From assembly GCA_019022655.1 (NCBI GenBank), contig JAFJYI010000372.1, positions 490,528-554,527 of the forward strand: a DNA stretch of 64,000 nucleotides. The letters are read 5' to 3'. The DNA comes from Acacia acuminata. Its lineage: Eukaryota; Streptophyta; Magnoliopsida; Fabales; Fabaceae. How positions within the stretch are numbered: position 1 is the stretch's first letter; every line of letters starts with the position of its first letter. Of the stretch, positions 33,925 through 44,099 are shown piece by piece. Both the position numbers and the translations under genes were made by a program. The notes beneath the pieces are model-generated. The model was not told the DNA's origin, did no database searches, and saw nothing but the letters and a program-made list of their open reading frames with translations.

Positions 33925-35400
33925 CATTGGGATTTACCATTCCCAATTCTCTCCTTATGAAGTTGAAAGGTTCTTTGGCTAGAGGCTTTGTGAAGATGTC
34001 GGCAAGTTGAAGATGAGTTGGGATGAACATCACTTTGACATCTCTTTCCGGACATGATCCGAATGAAGTGATGCCTCACATCAATATGCTTGGTTCATGT
34101 ATGTTGCACCGGATTCTTGGCCAGGCTTATTGTGCTTGTGTTGTCACACAAAATTGGAATTTCCTTCAAGTAAACTCCCAAGTCGGCAAGTTGTTGCTTC
34201 AACCATAGCACTTGAGCAAGCAGCCACATATTCGGCTTTGGTAGAGGACACGCCACGGACGATGTTTGCTTCTGGCCGAACTAAGAGACAAGTGAGTTGC
34301 CAAAGAATTCGCATTGGCCACTTGGCTCTTTCTATCTGTCTTGTAATAGGCGCATGATTCGAATGCGGGTATGCCACCAAGTGTTCGGTTGACCTTTGGG
34401 AAACCATAGTCCAAGAGTCTTCGTGTCTGCGAGAGATATCTCGAATATCCTCTTCACATGTTCAAGATGGGACTCTTTTGGAGCGGATTGGAACCTTGCA
34501 CACATCCCAACACTCGAATTGGATGTCCGGCGACTGTGAGATAGAGTAGTGATCAATCATTCCTCTATACTTTGTGATGTTGAAATCTTTGCCCTTTCAT
34601 GACGCATCAATGAAGCGTCGAGCTCATAGGAGTGTCGGCTCCATTGCATTGGTCCATCCCAAATTTCTTGACAAATCATTCGAGATATTTGATTTGGGAA
34701 ATAAATATTCCATCTTTTCTTTGCTTGATTTGCGTTCAAGAAAGTAGTTGAGCTCTCCCATCATGGACATCTCAAACTCTCCGCATAGTCTTTGAAAATT
34801 CTTCACACAAGGCATCATTAGAAGCACCAAATATAATATCATCCACATATATATTTGAACCATTAAAATTTCATTAAGCTTATTACTCTTTATGAAGAGA
34901 GTTGTATCTCGCTTTTCCTCTAACAAAACCTTGATCAAGAAGGAATTTGCTTAATCACTCATACCAAGCTCTAGGAGCTTGTTTTGAGACGATACACATG
35001 ATCTGGACAATGTTCATTTTCAAAACCGGGAGGTTGTTCTACATAAACTTCCTCTTGTATAAAACCATTCGAAAAGCACTTTTCACATCCATTTGATATA
35101 GTTTAAAACCTTTTACACATGCAAAGGCTAGAAGTACTCTTATGGCTTCCAATCTTGCCACATGGAGCATAAGTTTCTTCATAATCAATTCCTTCTTCTT
35201 GATTATAGCCTTTGGCAACCAATCTTGCCTTGTTGGACAATGATTGTAGACTCATCACGTTTGTTCTTGAATACCCATTTGGTGCCAATGACCGGATGGT
35301 CTTTGGGCCTAGGTACCAAATCCCAAACTTGATTTCTATCAAATTGATGTAACTCCTCTTGCATTGCTATCACCCAATCATTATCCGAAAGGGATTCATC
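33925..35400 (-). pseudogene. Copia reverse transcriptase and RNase H, frame-broken
   Basis: Pieces run as follows. 35103-35342: ARLVAKGYNQEEGIDYEETY. About 34940-35100: QPPGFE, QAPRAWYE-like, in broken frames. 34624-34938: IYMW(M)ILYLVL, a damaged YVDD region, and ELNYFL. 34332-34556: SVGMCARFQSAPKESHLEHVKRI. 34144-34407: TKAEYVAACS of RNase H. The tail near 33930-34140 matches the end of RNase H in the sister copy. At least six frame changes. Confidence 0.82.
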
Positions 35401-35699
35401 AATCTTAGAGGGTTCTATATGAGATATAAATGCGATAGAAGGTTACTTCATTCAAAGTACTATTTTCGGTTCTTACACTCGATTAATATCACCTATAACT
35501 TGGTCTAAAGGATGATTTCTAATAAATTTCCAAGCTCTAGGTTGAGTCCGATCAGATTTTCAATATTGTTTTGGGGATCGGCCTCAAACACATTTTCAGG
35601 ATTTTCAATAGAAGCAGGAGTAGTTTTGAAAAGAATTGATTTTTGAAAACATTTTCTTCTTCATTATCCAAGGCTTTATCGATTTGGATTCACGAGAAA

Positions 35700-36562
35700 A
35701 CAACATGTATTGACTCTTCAACAATACGAGTGCGAGTATTAAAGACTCTATAAGCTCTACTCCTATTTGAATAACCAATGAAGATACCTATATCGCTTTG
35801 GAATCGAATTTACCAAGATTCTCTTTACCATTATTGTGCACATAGCACTTGCATCCAAAGACGTGTTGGTGGCCGAGATTTGGCTTCCTTCCTTGTAGAG
35901 TTCATATGGGGTCTTGTTCAGCTTCTTCCTCAAATAGGCTCGGTTGGAGATGTAGCAAGCCGTACTCATCGCGTCACCCAAAACACTTGAGAAGTGTTGT
36001 TCTCATTTAACATTGCTCTTGCCATCTCGGTGAGGACTCTATTCTTCCTTTCAACAACACCGTTTTGTTGTGGTGTCCTTGAGCCGAGAAATTGTGGTCA
36101 ACCCCCACATTGTCACGTAACTCGAAGGCGTTGTTTTCAAATTTGCCACCATGATCAGTCCTTATACCTGAAATTGTGAAACCTTTCTCGTTCTGGACCT
36201 TTTTGGCAAAGGTAACAAACTGATCAAACGTTTCATCTTTAGATGATAAAAATATTGTCCAAGTAAATCTAGAGTAATCATCAACTATGACCAAAGTGTA
36301 AAGGTTTCCACCAAGACTTTTTACTCTAGCTGGTCCAACTAGATCCATATGAAGTAATTGAAGAGAGGTCTACTAGTTGAGATCTCATTTTTGCTTTAAA
36401 AGAAGATTTGGTTTGTTTTCCTTTTTGACAAGCATCACGTACTATATCATTTTTGAAATTCAATTTAGGAATACCAATGACCAAATCATTTTTCAGCAAC
36501 TTGTCAAGTTGAAACATATTAACATGAGCTAATCGTTTATGCCATAGCCAACTCTCATTCAA
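35700..36562 (-). pseudogene. Copia integrase, frame-broken
   Basis: The GAG-pre-integrase/zinc region WLWHKRLAHVNMFQLDKLL (HHCC part, with ACQKGKQ) is in 36326-36562. The core MDLVGPARVKSLGGNLYTL...VDDYSRFTW with IRTDHGGKF (first two acidic residues) is in 36007-36348. ACYISNRAYLRKKLNKTPYEL after the third acidic residue is in 35763-35981. Each piece is in a different frame; breaks include CAG/CTG sites. Confidence 0.85.
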
Positions 36563-36587
36563 GTTACTAACAAAACAATTTCAGAAC

Positions 36588-37148
36588 CTAAGCATTGCTA
36601 GAGAGGTTAAGAGTATAACAATTTCCATCTCTAGGTGCTCTAAATAAGGCTTTAGTTTTCAAATCATCAATGGAGACTAAATCCTTTCTAACAATCAAGC
36701 ATTCATTTGAATCAAAGATAACTAGGTTACCCTTGTCGGTGCTTTGGCTCACACTTAGGAGGTTGTGACACAATCCTTCTACTAGGTAGACATCTTTGAT
36801 GAGAGGACCTTCATTGTTTCCTATCTCACGAATTCCAGCAATTTTTCCCGATTGGTCTCCTCCAAATGTGACTCTACCACCATCCTTTGGTTTGATTGAA
36901 AGGAATTTAGATTCATCTCCAGTCATGTGTCTTGAGCACCCACTATCAATGTACCACTTGTTGGGTCTTGATGCTCTAAGACAAACCTCTTTAAGTTTAG
37001 CACGTTGCTCTTCTTCTTCAGCAACTAGGCATATATTTGCTTTTTCTTCCTCATCTTCATCAGATGAGCTGTCACCCCAAATGCCGAAGACATAAGCTTT
37101 CTTCTTGTATTTGCTAAACTTCTTCTTTTCTTTGTCTTTGTTGTTCAC
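36588..37148 (-). CDS. gag tail fused to copia protease
   Basis: One open frame of 186 codons. N-terminal acidic/lysine-rich gag tail (SSSDEDEEEKANICLVAEEEE), then KEVCLRASRPNKWYIDSGCSRHMTG, the copia protease active site (catalytic Asp in DSGCSRHMTG), and GLCHNLLSVSQ near the end of protease. The direct fusion comes from loss of the coiled-coil/second-knuckle segment that separates these parts in the copy at 56408-57001. The protease would process Gag-Pol. Confidence 0.85.
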   Translation of the reverse strand: MNNKDKEKKKFSKYKKKAYVFGIWGDSSSDEDEEEKANICLVAEEEEQRAKLKEVCLRASRPNKWYIDSGCSRHMTGDESKFLSIKPKDGGRVTFGGDQSGKIAGIREIGNNEGPLIKDVYLVEGLCHNLLSVSQSTDKGNLVIFDSNECLIVRKDLVSIDDLKTKALFRAPRDGNCYTLNLSSNA

Positions 37149-38052
37149 TCAGGCATTCGACTTGATGTGGCCAGGCTTTTGACATTCGTAGCGAGATGGT
37201 GGCTTCTTTGCCTCATACGGAGCTAGCTTTGTGAAATTTCTTGAAACCTTGGTCCCTCTTGTAGAATTTCTTGAATCTACGAACCATCATGCCTATTTCC
37301 TCATCTTCGTCTACATTCTCATTTTCCTCATCTGAATCTTTAACTTCTCTTGCAGCCTTGAGGGCAATTCCTTTGTTCTTGCCATGAACTTCATCAAGTC
37401 CCTTCTTGAATTTGAGTTTAGCCTCATATTCGTAGAGACTTCGAATAGAGCAGCCTACGCGACGTCATTGACTCTCCTCGAGCCTCTTGATAGCCGTGAC
37501 CTTTGCTTCCCATTCCTTGTTAAGGATATTTAAGATCTTCCTTACTTGGACTGGTTGGTCATATTCTTTTCCCATGGCAGCAAGTTGATTGATGAGATGG
37601 GTAAACCTCAGCTGGAACTTACCAATGGATTCGCCATGCTTCATTCGTAGAAGATCATATTCGGTCATAAGAGTATTGACTCTGTTTTGCTTTACTCCAG
37701 CTGTTCCTTCATGAGCTATCTCCAGAGCATCCCACATGGCCTTAGCAGATGATAAGGTGCAAATACAAAAGTATTCTTGTTGACTTAGTGCACTTTGGAG
37801 AAGCAGAACCGCCTTGCTGTTGAGGGTGACGTTTCTTCTATCATTGTCATCATATTCTTCTTCTAGCTTAGGAACTCTAACTCCATCTTCAACGGTTGAT
37901 GGTGCATAGTTTCCTCTTTCAAATACTCTCCAGAGACCATACTGCATTTGCCATGACGAAGACTTTGAACTTTGCTTTCCGAATGAGTAATGCTCTCCAT
38001 TGAAACAGGGTGGCCTGTTGATAGAAGCTCCATCAGGTAAGATACCTTCCAT
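37141..38052 (-). pseudogene. gag of the minus-strand Sirevirus, with internal deletion
   Basis: Frame 37465-38052 starts MEGILPDGASINRPPCFNGE, with copia capsid blocks (YDDNDRRNVTLNSKAV, ALEIAHEGT, YDLLRMKHGESI). A one-base loss near 37980 (CTG site) scrambles about 20 residues before the frame recovers. The CCHC knuckle (ECQKPGHIKS-like) is at about 37150-37190 in a shifted frame. Compared with the plus-strand copy, the coiled-coil and second CCHC region (about 560 bp) is absent. Confidence 0.85.
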
Positions 38053-38094
38053 ATTGATCCTTCTCGAGATGTTAAGCTCTTTTGAGAAGACCTT

Positions 38095-38106
38095 GCTTTG
38101 ATACCA
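38095..38106 (-). other. Primer binding site (initiator tRNA-Met type)
   Basis: Minus-strand TGGTATCAAAGC two bases inside the 5' LTR. The sister element has TGGTATCAGAGC, the standard copia PBS complementary to initiator Met-tRNA. The single difference lies at a CAG site. Confidence 0.85.
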
Positions 38107-38108
38107 AA

Positions 38109-39936
38109 TGTAAATGGAGCTATATACCCAAGGGGGGTGAATTGGGTATTTTAAAAACTTTTCTGAAAGTGCTATGTTTTGACCAAGTAAAAACAGATGA
38201 TAGTAGAGGAGGAAGGAAGGAAAGCTTGAACAAGAGAAATTATCCTGGTTCGGTCTTATCCTTGACCTACATCCAAATTCCCTAAGCCATACTTGGGATT
38301 TTCAATCCACTATACTCACAAACCGATTACAAACTCGTACTCAAGAGTAGTTCTCTCTCTAGAACTCACTCCCCTTACAAGTTGCAATCAATACACCCAA
38401 CCACTAAGTCCCCGACTTGTGGTTATCTCAATCAATAAATGATTTACAGATAGAACTCTCTCAGAGCGGATAAGATGAACACTGAAGTACAAGTATCGAT
38501 TGATACAATACGGATGAAAGCTGAACACAATAAATGATAATCAATGAAATTTCGCTCTCGTAGGTGTATCGGCGAGAAGAAGAAGTTAATGAACTCTATT
38601 TATAGGTAGAGAACATTAAATGACCGTTGCTTGATGAATCCAACCGTTGTAGGTGATTAGCTTAAAGTCCGGTCATCTTCTCTCTAAACTCCAACTAATC
38701 CAGGTGCTAATATGAACTGATGTGGAACTCGAGGATTTGCCCGTTGGAGAAGAGTTTACTTGATGAAGAAAGCATTCTTGACCGTTGAGAATGCGTGCTC
38801 AGATGGATTATCCAAAAGAACGTTGATTTGCAGAAGTGCATTAAATGCGCTGAACACTTTTTGCTTTATGGCTTTGACCTTCAATAATCTTCATCGATCT
38901 TAATGAAATTCACTTAACAAACTTGTTAAACATAGCTAGGAATGTGATTGAATGAATTATGGAAGCAATGAGATCAAACAACAATGATTTGCAAATTCGT
39001 ATAATTCAAAATCGTTTTTAGCGTTGTAAACTGCGTATGTTCATGTAAACTCGAGTATGGCCTTTGTTCATAAGTGTCCAAACTGCGAGATCCAATTGGA
39101 TACTCGAGTTTGCACCTTTCGAGGCAAACCATTGTGTCTTGTATTTGAAAGACAAAACCTATACTCGAGTTTGCCTATGCAAACCGGTATTGTTTTAACT
39201 TAAAAAATCCTTTTCTCTTGTAAGTCCAATACTCGAGTTTGGCTACGCAACTGCGATATTGACTTAACTTGAAAAATATTTTTGCTCTCTCGTAAGTCAA
39301 TACTCGAGTTTGGCTACGCAAACTGCGGTATTGACTTAACTTGAAAAATCTTTTTGCTCTCGTAAGTCCAATACTCGAGTTTGGCTACGCAATGAGTATT
39401 GACTTAACGTGAAAAATCCTTTTGCTCTCTGGAAGTCCAATACTCGAGTTTGGCTACGCAAAGCTGCGCAGTATTGACTTAATGTGAAAAATCCTTTTTG
39501 CTCTCTGGAAGTCCAATACTCGAGTTTGGCTACGCAAACTGCAGTATTGACTTAATGTGAAAAATCCTTTTGCTCTCTGTAAGTCCAATACTCGAGTTTG
39601 GCTATGCAAACTGCAGTATTGACTATTCAATACTCGAGTTTGGCTATGCAAACTGTGGTATTGATTTACCTTGAAAACCTTTAGCTCTTCGGAAGTTCAA
39701 TACTCGAGTTTAACTATGCAAACTGCGGTATTGATTGTTCAATACTCGAAGTTTGGCTATGCAGCTGCGGTATGACTTAACTTGTAAAACTTGGTTGCTT
39801 TTTGGATGTCCAATCTTTGCGGTATGCAAACCTATACTCGAGTTTTCAACTATCAGAAGGTTTTAGCTGACTTTGCAAAACTTCAAAACATGTTTTACAT
39901 TTGTTGTTAATCATCAAAACATATTGAGAACTAACA
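38109..39936 (-). repeat. 5' LTR of the minus-strand Sirevirus
   Basis: 1828 bp, TATA box at 38595-38606. The two LTRs agree closely outside the palindrome array, so the 163-bp length difference is mostly array copy number and small indels. A recent insertion is implied. Confidence 0.93.
39100..39850. repeat. ~72-bp CTCGAG + CTGCAG palindrome array (5' LTR)
   Basis: CTCGAG starts at 39232, 39303, 39374, 39443, 39519 and 39591 (spacings 71, 71, 69, 76, 72), then 39633. In clean units CTGCAG follows 20 bp after CTCGAG (39591 and 39611). Arms are AATACTCGAGTTTGGC and GCAAACTGCAGTATTG, so the two palindromes of a pair have swapped half-arms. Irregular spacings coincide with damaged CTGCAG sites. 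Confidence 0.9.
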
Positions 39937-39941
39937 TATGT

Positions 39942-40889
39942 CATATTAACCAACTCAACTAACTCCCTTAATTTAATCAAATTTGGTAAATAGTCTTACA
40001 CCAAGGACCAGAGGAGTACTATATTTCCCTAAACATAGTTAAAATACCCAGTAGTTGATCTCTGATCAGCAATGGAACTTTTGCGGTTTACATCCTTGTA
40101 GACTTCCATAGCACATCACTCATGGCATATCCAATATTTTCTCCTCCGTTTTTGATCTGTTGTTGTAAGAATTCTTTTGCTGGTAGTTAGGATGTAATCC
40201 TGTTTTGATTATGATTTTGTTGGCCCTTTTGAATCTTATTTTTCTATGTGAACAATTCCCTAGAGTCTTGGCTAGGTGGCTAGGTTGGTTTCTCAATATT
40301 GTATTTATTAAATAGATCTACTCCAATATTGTACTCCTTGGAAACATCTATATTAATGTAAAATAAAAATTTGCATAATAGATTAAGATTACAAAACAAT
40401 AAAACCATCAAAATATATTTTTCTCCTAAAAATGTTACTAGCTTCAAATAGCGTATAAATTTCCTAAAATGCACTCACTCTAGTCCTTTTTATAGGAGCA
40501 ATCTCATTCATAGGATTGATCCTTAATGTAAGGAACAAATCAATTTTTTTTTCTTTAAAATTCTAAACTAGGCTTTTCCACTTTTACCGCATTAAATATA
40601 TTCCATCATTATCGATGCAATAAATTTTCACACATTATTCTCATGTATCCTATTTACAAAAAAGGGTATAATAGGAAACAAAAACATATATCTTGCACAT
40701 TTATTGCTTTTAACTAACCGTTTGAACTATGTAATAATCAAAGTCAGTAATTTTGTAAACTATCATATTTTTGGGAAGATATGTATTTCAAATTTGCGCT
40801 ATGATAAGACCTTAGTAAAATGTACAAAAGTATATTTATAGTAAAATAAATTTGAAATATAACATAATTTATGAAAAATGTTTAATAAT
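39942..40889. other. AT-rich intergenic sequence
   Basis: Unique-looking, AT-rich, no supported gene or repeat terminus. It continues the pre-insertion sequence that begins left of 23329. Confidence 0.45.
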
Positions 40890-40898
40890 TTTAACAAT

Positions 40899-41071
40899 GG
40901 GATAGGATATTGTTACTACTAATTTTAGTCACTACCACTTTTTTTCACAGTTAGATCAAAATTTCAATAGGAGAGATAAATGATAAAGGTAGATGAGATT
41001 CTAATCTAATGGTAAAAAAAGTGGTACTGACTTGGTAGTGACCAAAATTGATAGTGACAATATCCTATCCC
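40899..41071. mobile_element. Mutator-like MITE with 9-bp TSD
   Basis: 173 bp with TIRs GGGATAGGATATTGTTACTA and (right end, reverse complement) GGGATAGGATATTGTCACTA extending about 60 bp into TAGTCACTACCACTTTTTTT-like arms. TTTAACAAT at 40890-40898 and 41072-41080 is a perfect 9-bp target duplication, the MULE signature. Confidence 0.9.
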
Positions 41072-41177
41072 TTTAACAATTACTTAACATTAAATTTACA
41101 CTGTAAACGAACATAAGCATAGACTATATGAAATTAGGGGTATCATCCATGAGTCTGACTACAAATAGAAGGTTTAG

Positions 41178-41635
41178 ATGCTAAGGTTCATACACCTTGA
41201 GTTTGACATTGACAAAATCTATCAATCTTGTCTCTTTGCCCAACCCCCCAAAACCAAAAACAAAAACCACCCCAAACAAAACACACAAACACACCATTCG
41301 AGCCAGAATTATTCCTACTCTATTTTCCCCCAAGTTTTCTCCACTCTCTGTGGAATAATCTTACTTTCAATATTTTACTTTTGGATTTGTTGGAGGTTTT
41401 TCCTTGTGATGTTTGAAGGGATTTGCTGACTCTCGTGAATTAGCATGCCCCTCCCATAAGTAATTCAGTCTTAGCTTGAAAATCCTCCTTAGGAGATTAT
41501 GAATTTCTCACATTTTTGTTGCACTTTACGCCTTGATTAGGTAGGTGTATTCTTTTGTGTAGAAGGTCTTATTACAGGGCACTTTTTTTTTTCTTTATAT
41601 AATGATATCATGTAAAATAAAACCCCAATTTACAG
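41178..41635 (+). other. Possible 5' leader/intron region upstream of the exon remnant
   Basis: CA-rich then TC-rich sequence (CCCCAAACAAAACACACAAAC, CCACTCTCTGTGG) that looks like a plant 5' UTR, followed by an intron-like T-rich tract ending in TTTACAG at 41635. No convincing start codon or domain was found, so it is only context for the exons at 41636-42165. Confidence 0.3.
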
Positions 41636-42165
41636 GTTAGAGCAAATGATATTAATGATGCTTTAGAGGATGGATATGACAGCTTAAGGGATGAAGTCTC
41701 CTTTGTTTCCTCATACACCTTGTGAAAGATAATCTGCACAGAAGCTTTGGAAGTTCATTTTCATTGCATTCTTCTTCACCAAGGTCTTTAAGCAGGGATC
41801 CTTTGGAAGGTCCTCGTATGAGTTTAGCTTCACAAATGGCACTTCCTCGACTCTTTGTGGCTGAGGTTTTACATGATTCTGCTCCTGGTGAGCTATATAT
41901 GTATCCGTAATTCAGTTTTAATGAAACTTGCTCTTGTTCTTTGAATAGGTTTAGTCCTTAAACATGTGGAAACTATCTTGTTTCTTAGTATCCTTGATGA
42001 GAACCGTCTTTTTCTCGTGCATTGAGTCATAAGGTCTGCTTCACTGATAACATTTTTTTCTTGCAAACAGATGTCTTATCACCTCGAAGTTTAGAAATCC
42101 TTTTTGCGGAAGAAGATGCGGGAATTTCCTCTTCACCGAAGCGTAGCCACACTCGCTTATTGTAA
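41636..42165 (+). pseudogene. Two 3'-terminal exons of an unrecognised host-like gene
   Basis: Exon 41636-41887 follows TTTACAG and is followed by GTGAGC. Exon 42071-42165 follows CAAACAG and ends in TAA. Splicing is phase-consistent and gives a soluble Ser-rich C-terminus (SFSLHSSSPRSLSRDPLEG, ALPRLFVAEVLHDSAP, then SLEILFAEEDAGISSSPKRS). The first exon has a one-base frame discrepancy near 41718, between DEVSFVSSYT and VKDNLHRS. The style is that of a real plant protein, not of a transposon. I do not recognise the family. It is either a gene fragment or a gene whose upstream exons were lost. Confidence 0.5.
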
Positions 42166-42579
42166 ATTCTTTGCATTTGTTTTTGTTTTCCAATGGTATT
42201 TTGTATGTTCAGAGAGTGCCATGATGTTTTGGACTTGATCATTCATGGTTTGAGATGCATGGTTCATTACCAGCTGAAATTTCAAACATTATATTCTATC
42301 TATGAATCACGAAATCCCTGGAATTGTGGTAGAATTGAGTCCCATGAATTTCAGTGATCTATGAAGAAAGTACATTTCAGTCTTGTTTTGCAGCACGTGT
42401 GTGAGATTTACTGATTTAATCAATTTTTACAATTTTAATGTAAAAAAAATTAGCATGCTACAACCTATGGTTTTGATTTCCTGTACCTTGCCGTCCCTTT
42501 ATTTAAAAGTTGATATTCTCCATTCTGATATCTTCTCCATTAGCGCTAGAGTAGTGTTGTGTAAGCATAATATCATAAA

Positions 42580-43428
42580 GGGATAAGGGTCTTAAATGCC
42601 ATGGAAGTTTTCACTCAGGAGCATTGGTAAGATGAAAGTTTTTTTTGGACCAAAAATGCCATGGAAGTTTTCGCTGAGGAGCAATTTTGTCCCGGAAGTT
42701 TTCACTAAGGAGCAATTTTGCCCTTTTGTCCCCAAATATTAAATTTGACTATTAAATCAGTCAAAGACCACACATGTGATGCCTTGAAAAGGTCAAACTT
42801 GGAGCCAGAGAAGGAGATCCTTGAGATGTTGAGCTCAAGGCGGCCAGAATTTGTGAAGACGAACTAGTTAAAGGGACTGAAAGGTCGACCGTCACAAAAC
42901 TCAAAGGAAGCATCACTTATGATCTAAGCAAATGATCGTCTATACAAACGTAAATATTATCACTATTGATTTGTTTTTTCGAACCAATTTTTGGAACAAT
43001 TCATTTCTCGTTTTGTGTTTCATTTGCGTTTTGTGACAGACCTTTCAGTCCCTTTGACTAGTTCGGCTTCACAAATTATGGCCGCCTTGAGTTCAACATC
43101 TGAAGGATCTCCTTCTCTGACTCCAAGTTGACCTTTTCAAGGCATGACATGTGTGGCCTTTGACTGATTTAATGGTCAAATTTAATATTTGGGGACAAAA
43201 GGGTAAAAAATTGCTACGTTTTGTAAACTTCCGGGGCAAAATTGCTCCTTAGTGAAAACTTCCGGGGCAAAATTGCTCCTCAGCGAAAACTTCCGTGGCA
43301 AAAATGATACTTCCGGGGCAAAATTGATACTTCATGTGAACTTCCGTGGCATCTTTGGTCCAAAAAAACTTTCATCTTATCAGTGCTCGAGCAGTGAAAA
43401 CTTCCATGGCATTTAAGACCCTTATCCC
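42580..43428. mobile_element. Large foldback Mutator-like MITE with 9-bp TSD
   Basis: 849 bp with arms of roughly 300 bp. It starts GGGATAAGGGTCTTAAATGC and ends with its reverse complement GCATTTAAGACCCTTATCCC. TATCATAAA at 42571-42579 and 43429-43437 is a perfect 9-bp TSD. Both arms carry repeated GAAGTTTTC(A/G)CT(C/A/G)AGGAGCA words (three or more per arm), resembling subterminal transposase-binding repeats. The unpaired centre (about 42920-43020) is AT-rich with no coding sequence. Confidence 0.92.
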
Positions 43429-43488
43429 TATCATAAATGACGGAGTTAGGCGCTAAAAGTTATTTGGATAGATAAGTAGAAATATGAC

Positions 43489-43700
43489 TGTTAGAGTTGG
43501 TTCGTATAGCGAGGTACGTTAGGTCTATATAAATACGTTGCCTACTCTGTAGTTCAGACAACAGTTGCATAGTAAACAGTGAACTATTCAGTTTCATACC
43601 TCAGTTCTGATCTCTCTTGACTATCTGTGTTCTGTTCTTCTCTGAATTTGCTCTCTCCTTCGCCTCTCCTTCTCTATCATTCGAATTACAATCGTCTATC
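43489..43700 (+). repeat. Small copia-like LTR fragment
   Basis: TGTTAGAGTTGGTTCG start, TATA box CTATATAAATACG at about 43532, then a CTCT-rich leader ending near TCTATCA at 43700. Size and layout resemble short copia LTRs. No TSD or PBS is visible, so this may be a solo LTR or a fragment. Confidence 0.45.
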
Positions 43701-43950
43701 AAGTGTCCTGTAATAACTCAGATATTTGAGAATTAAAAATAATAAAGATAATAACAATAAAAATAAAAAATTAATAAAATAAAATAATTAATTGAGATGG
43801 TGAGCCAAGATGTAATTAAAAAGATAACTATGTCGTTAATTTAAGAATATGGGCTCGTATAGTGTAATGATCAAAAAAAAAAAAAGATATATATTATTAT
43901 ATAATAAGCTACTTAATATATTAATTACTTATTGTAACTTGGAAGCTAAG
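43701..43950. other. AT-rich sequence
   Basis: AT-rich with A13-type homopolymer near 43875. Nothing else is recognised. Confidence 0.4.
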
Positions 43951-43954
43951 AGAA

Positions 43955-44050
43955 GCATGTGGTTTAGTGGTAGTTGTAGTGATTAAATGTTTTTGGGAGA
44001 TGCAGTTCGAATCCTCTCCAAGGCAAATGGTTAATTTTTATTTTTTCCTA
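43955..44050 (+). mobile_element. tRNA-derived SINE remnant
   Basis: A box GTGGTTTAGTGG (about 43959-43970) and B box AGTTCGAATCC (44004-44014) are spaced about 34 bp apart, as in a Pol III tRNA-type promoter. The intervening sequence does not fold as a tRNA, and a T-rich tail follows. No TSD was resolved. Confidence 0.6.
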
Positions 44051-44099
44051 CATGATGGAAATTACTTAATTGCCATCCTTAAGAAGAAAATAGAGGTGT

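Larger units (their letters stand above)
29210..39936 (-). mobile_element. Sirevirus-type Ty1/copia element, complete but frame-broken
   Basis: 10,727 bp with LTRs 29210-30874 (3') and 38109-39936 (5'), PBS just inside the right LTR, and PPT just inside the left one. Minus-strand order is gag, protease, integrase, RT, RNase H, third ORF, the copia order. TATGT at 29205-29209 and 39937-39941 is an exact TSD. Long LTRs, an extra ORF after pol and the AAAAAGG-type PPT support Sirevirus. Coding sequence closely matches the element at 53399 but is broken in many places. Confidence 0.95.

Noticed and set aside
43955..44050. tRNA gene
   Set aside because: A and B boxes are present but no cloverleaf or anticodon arm can be formed; better explained as a SINE head.
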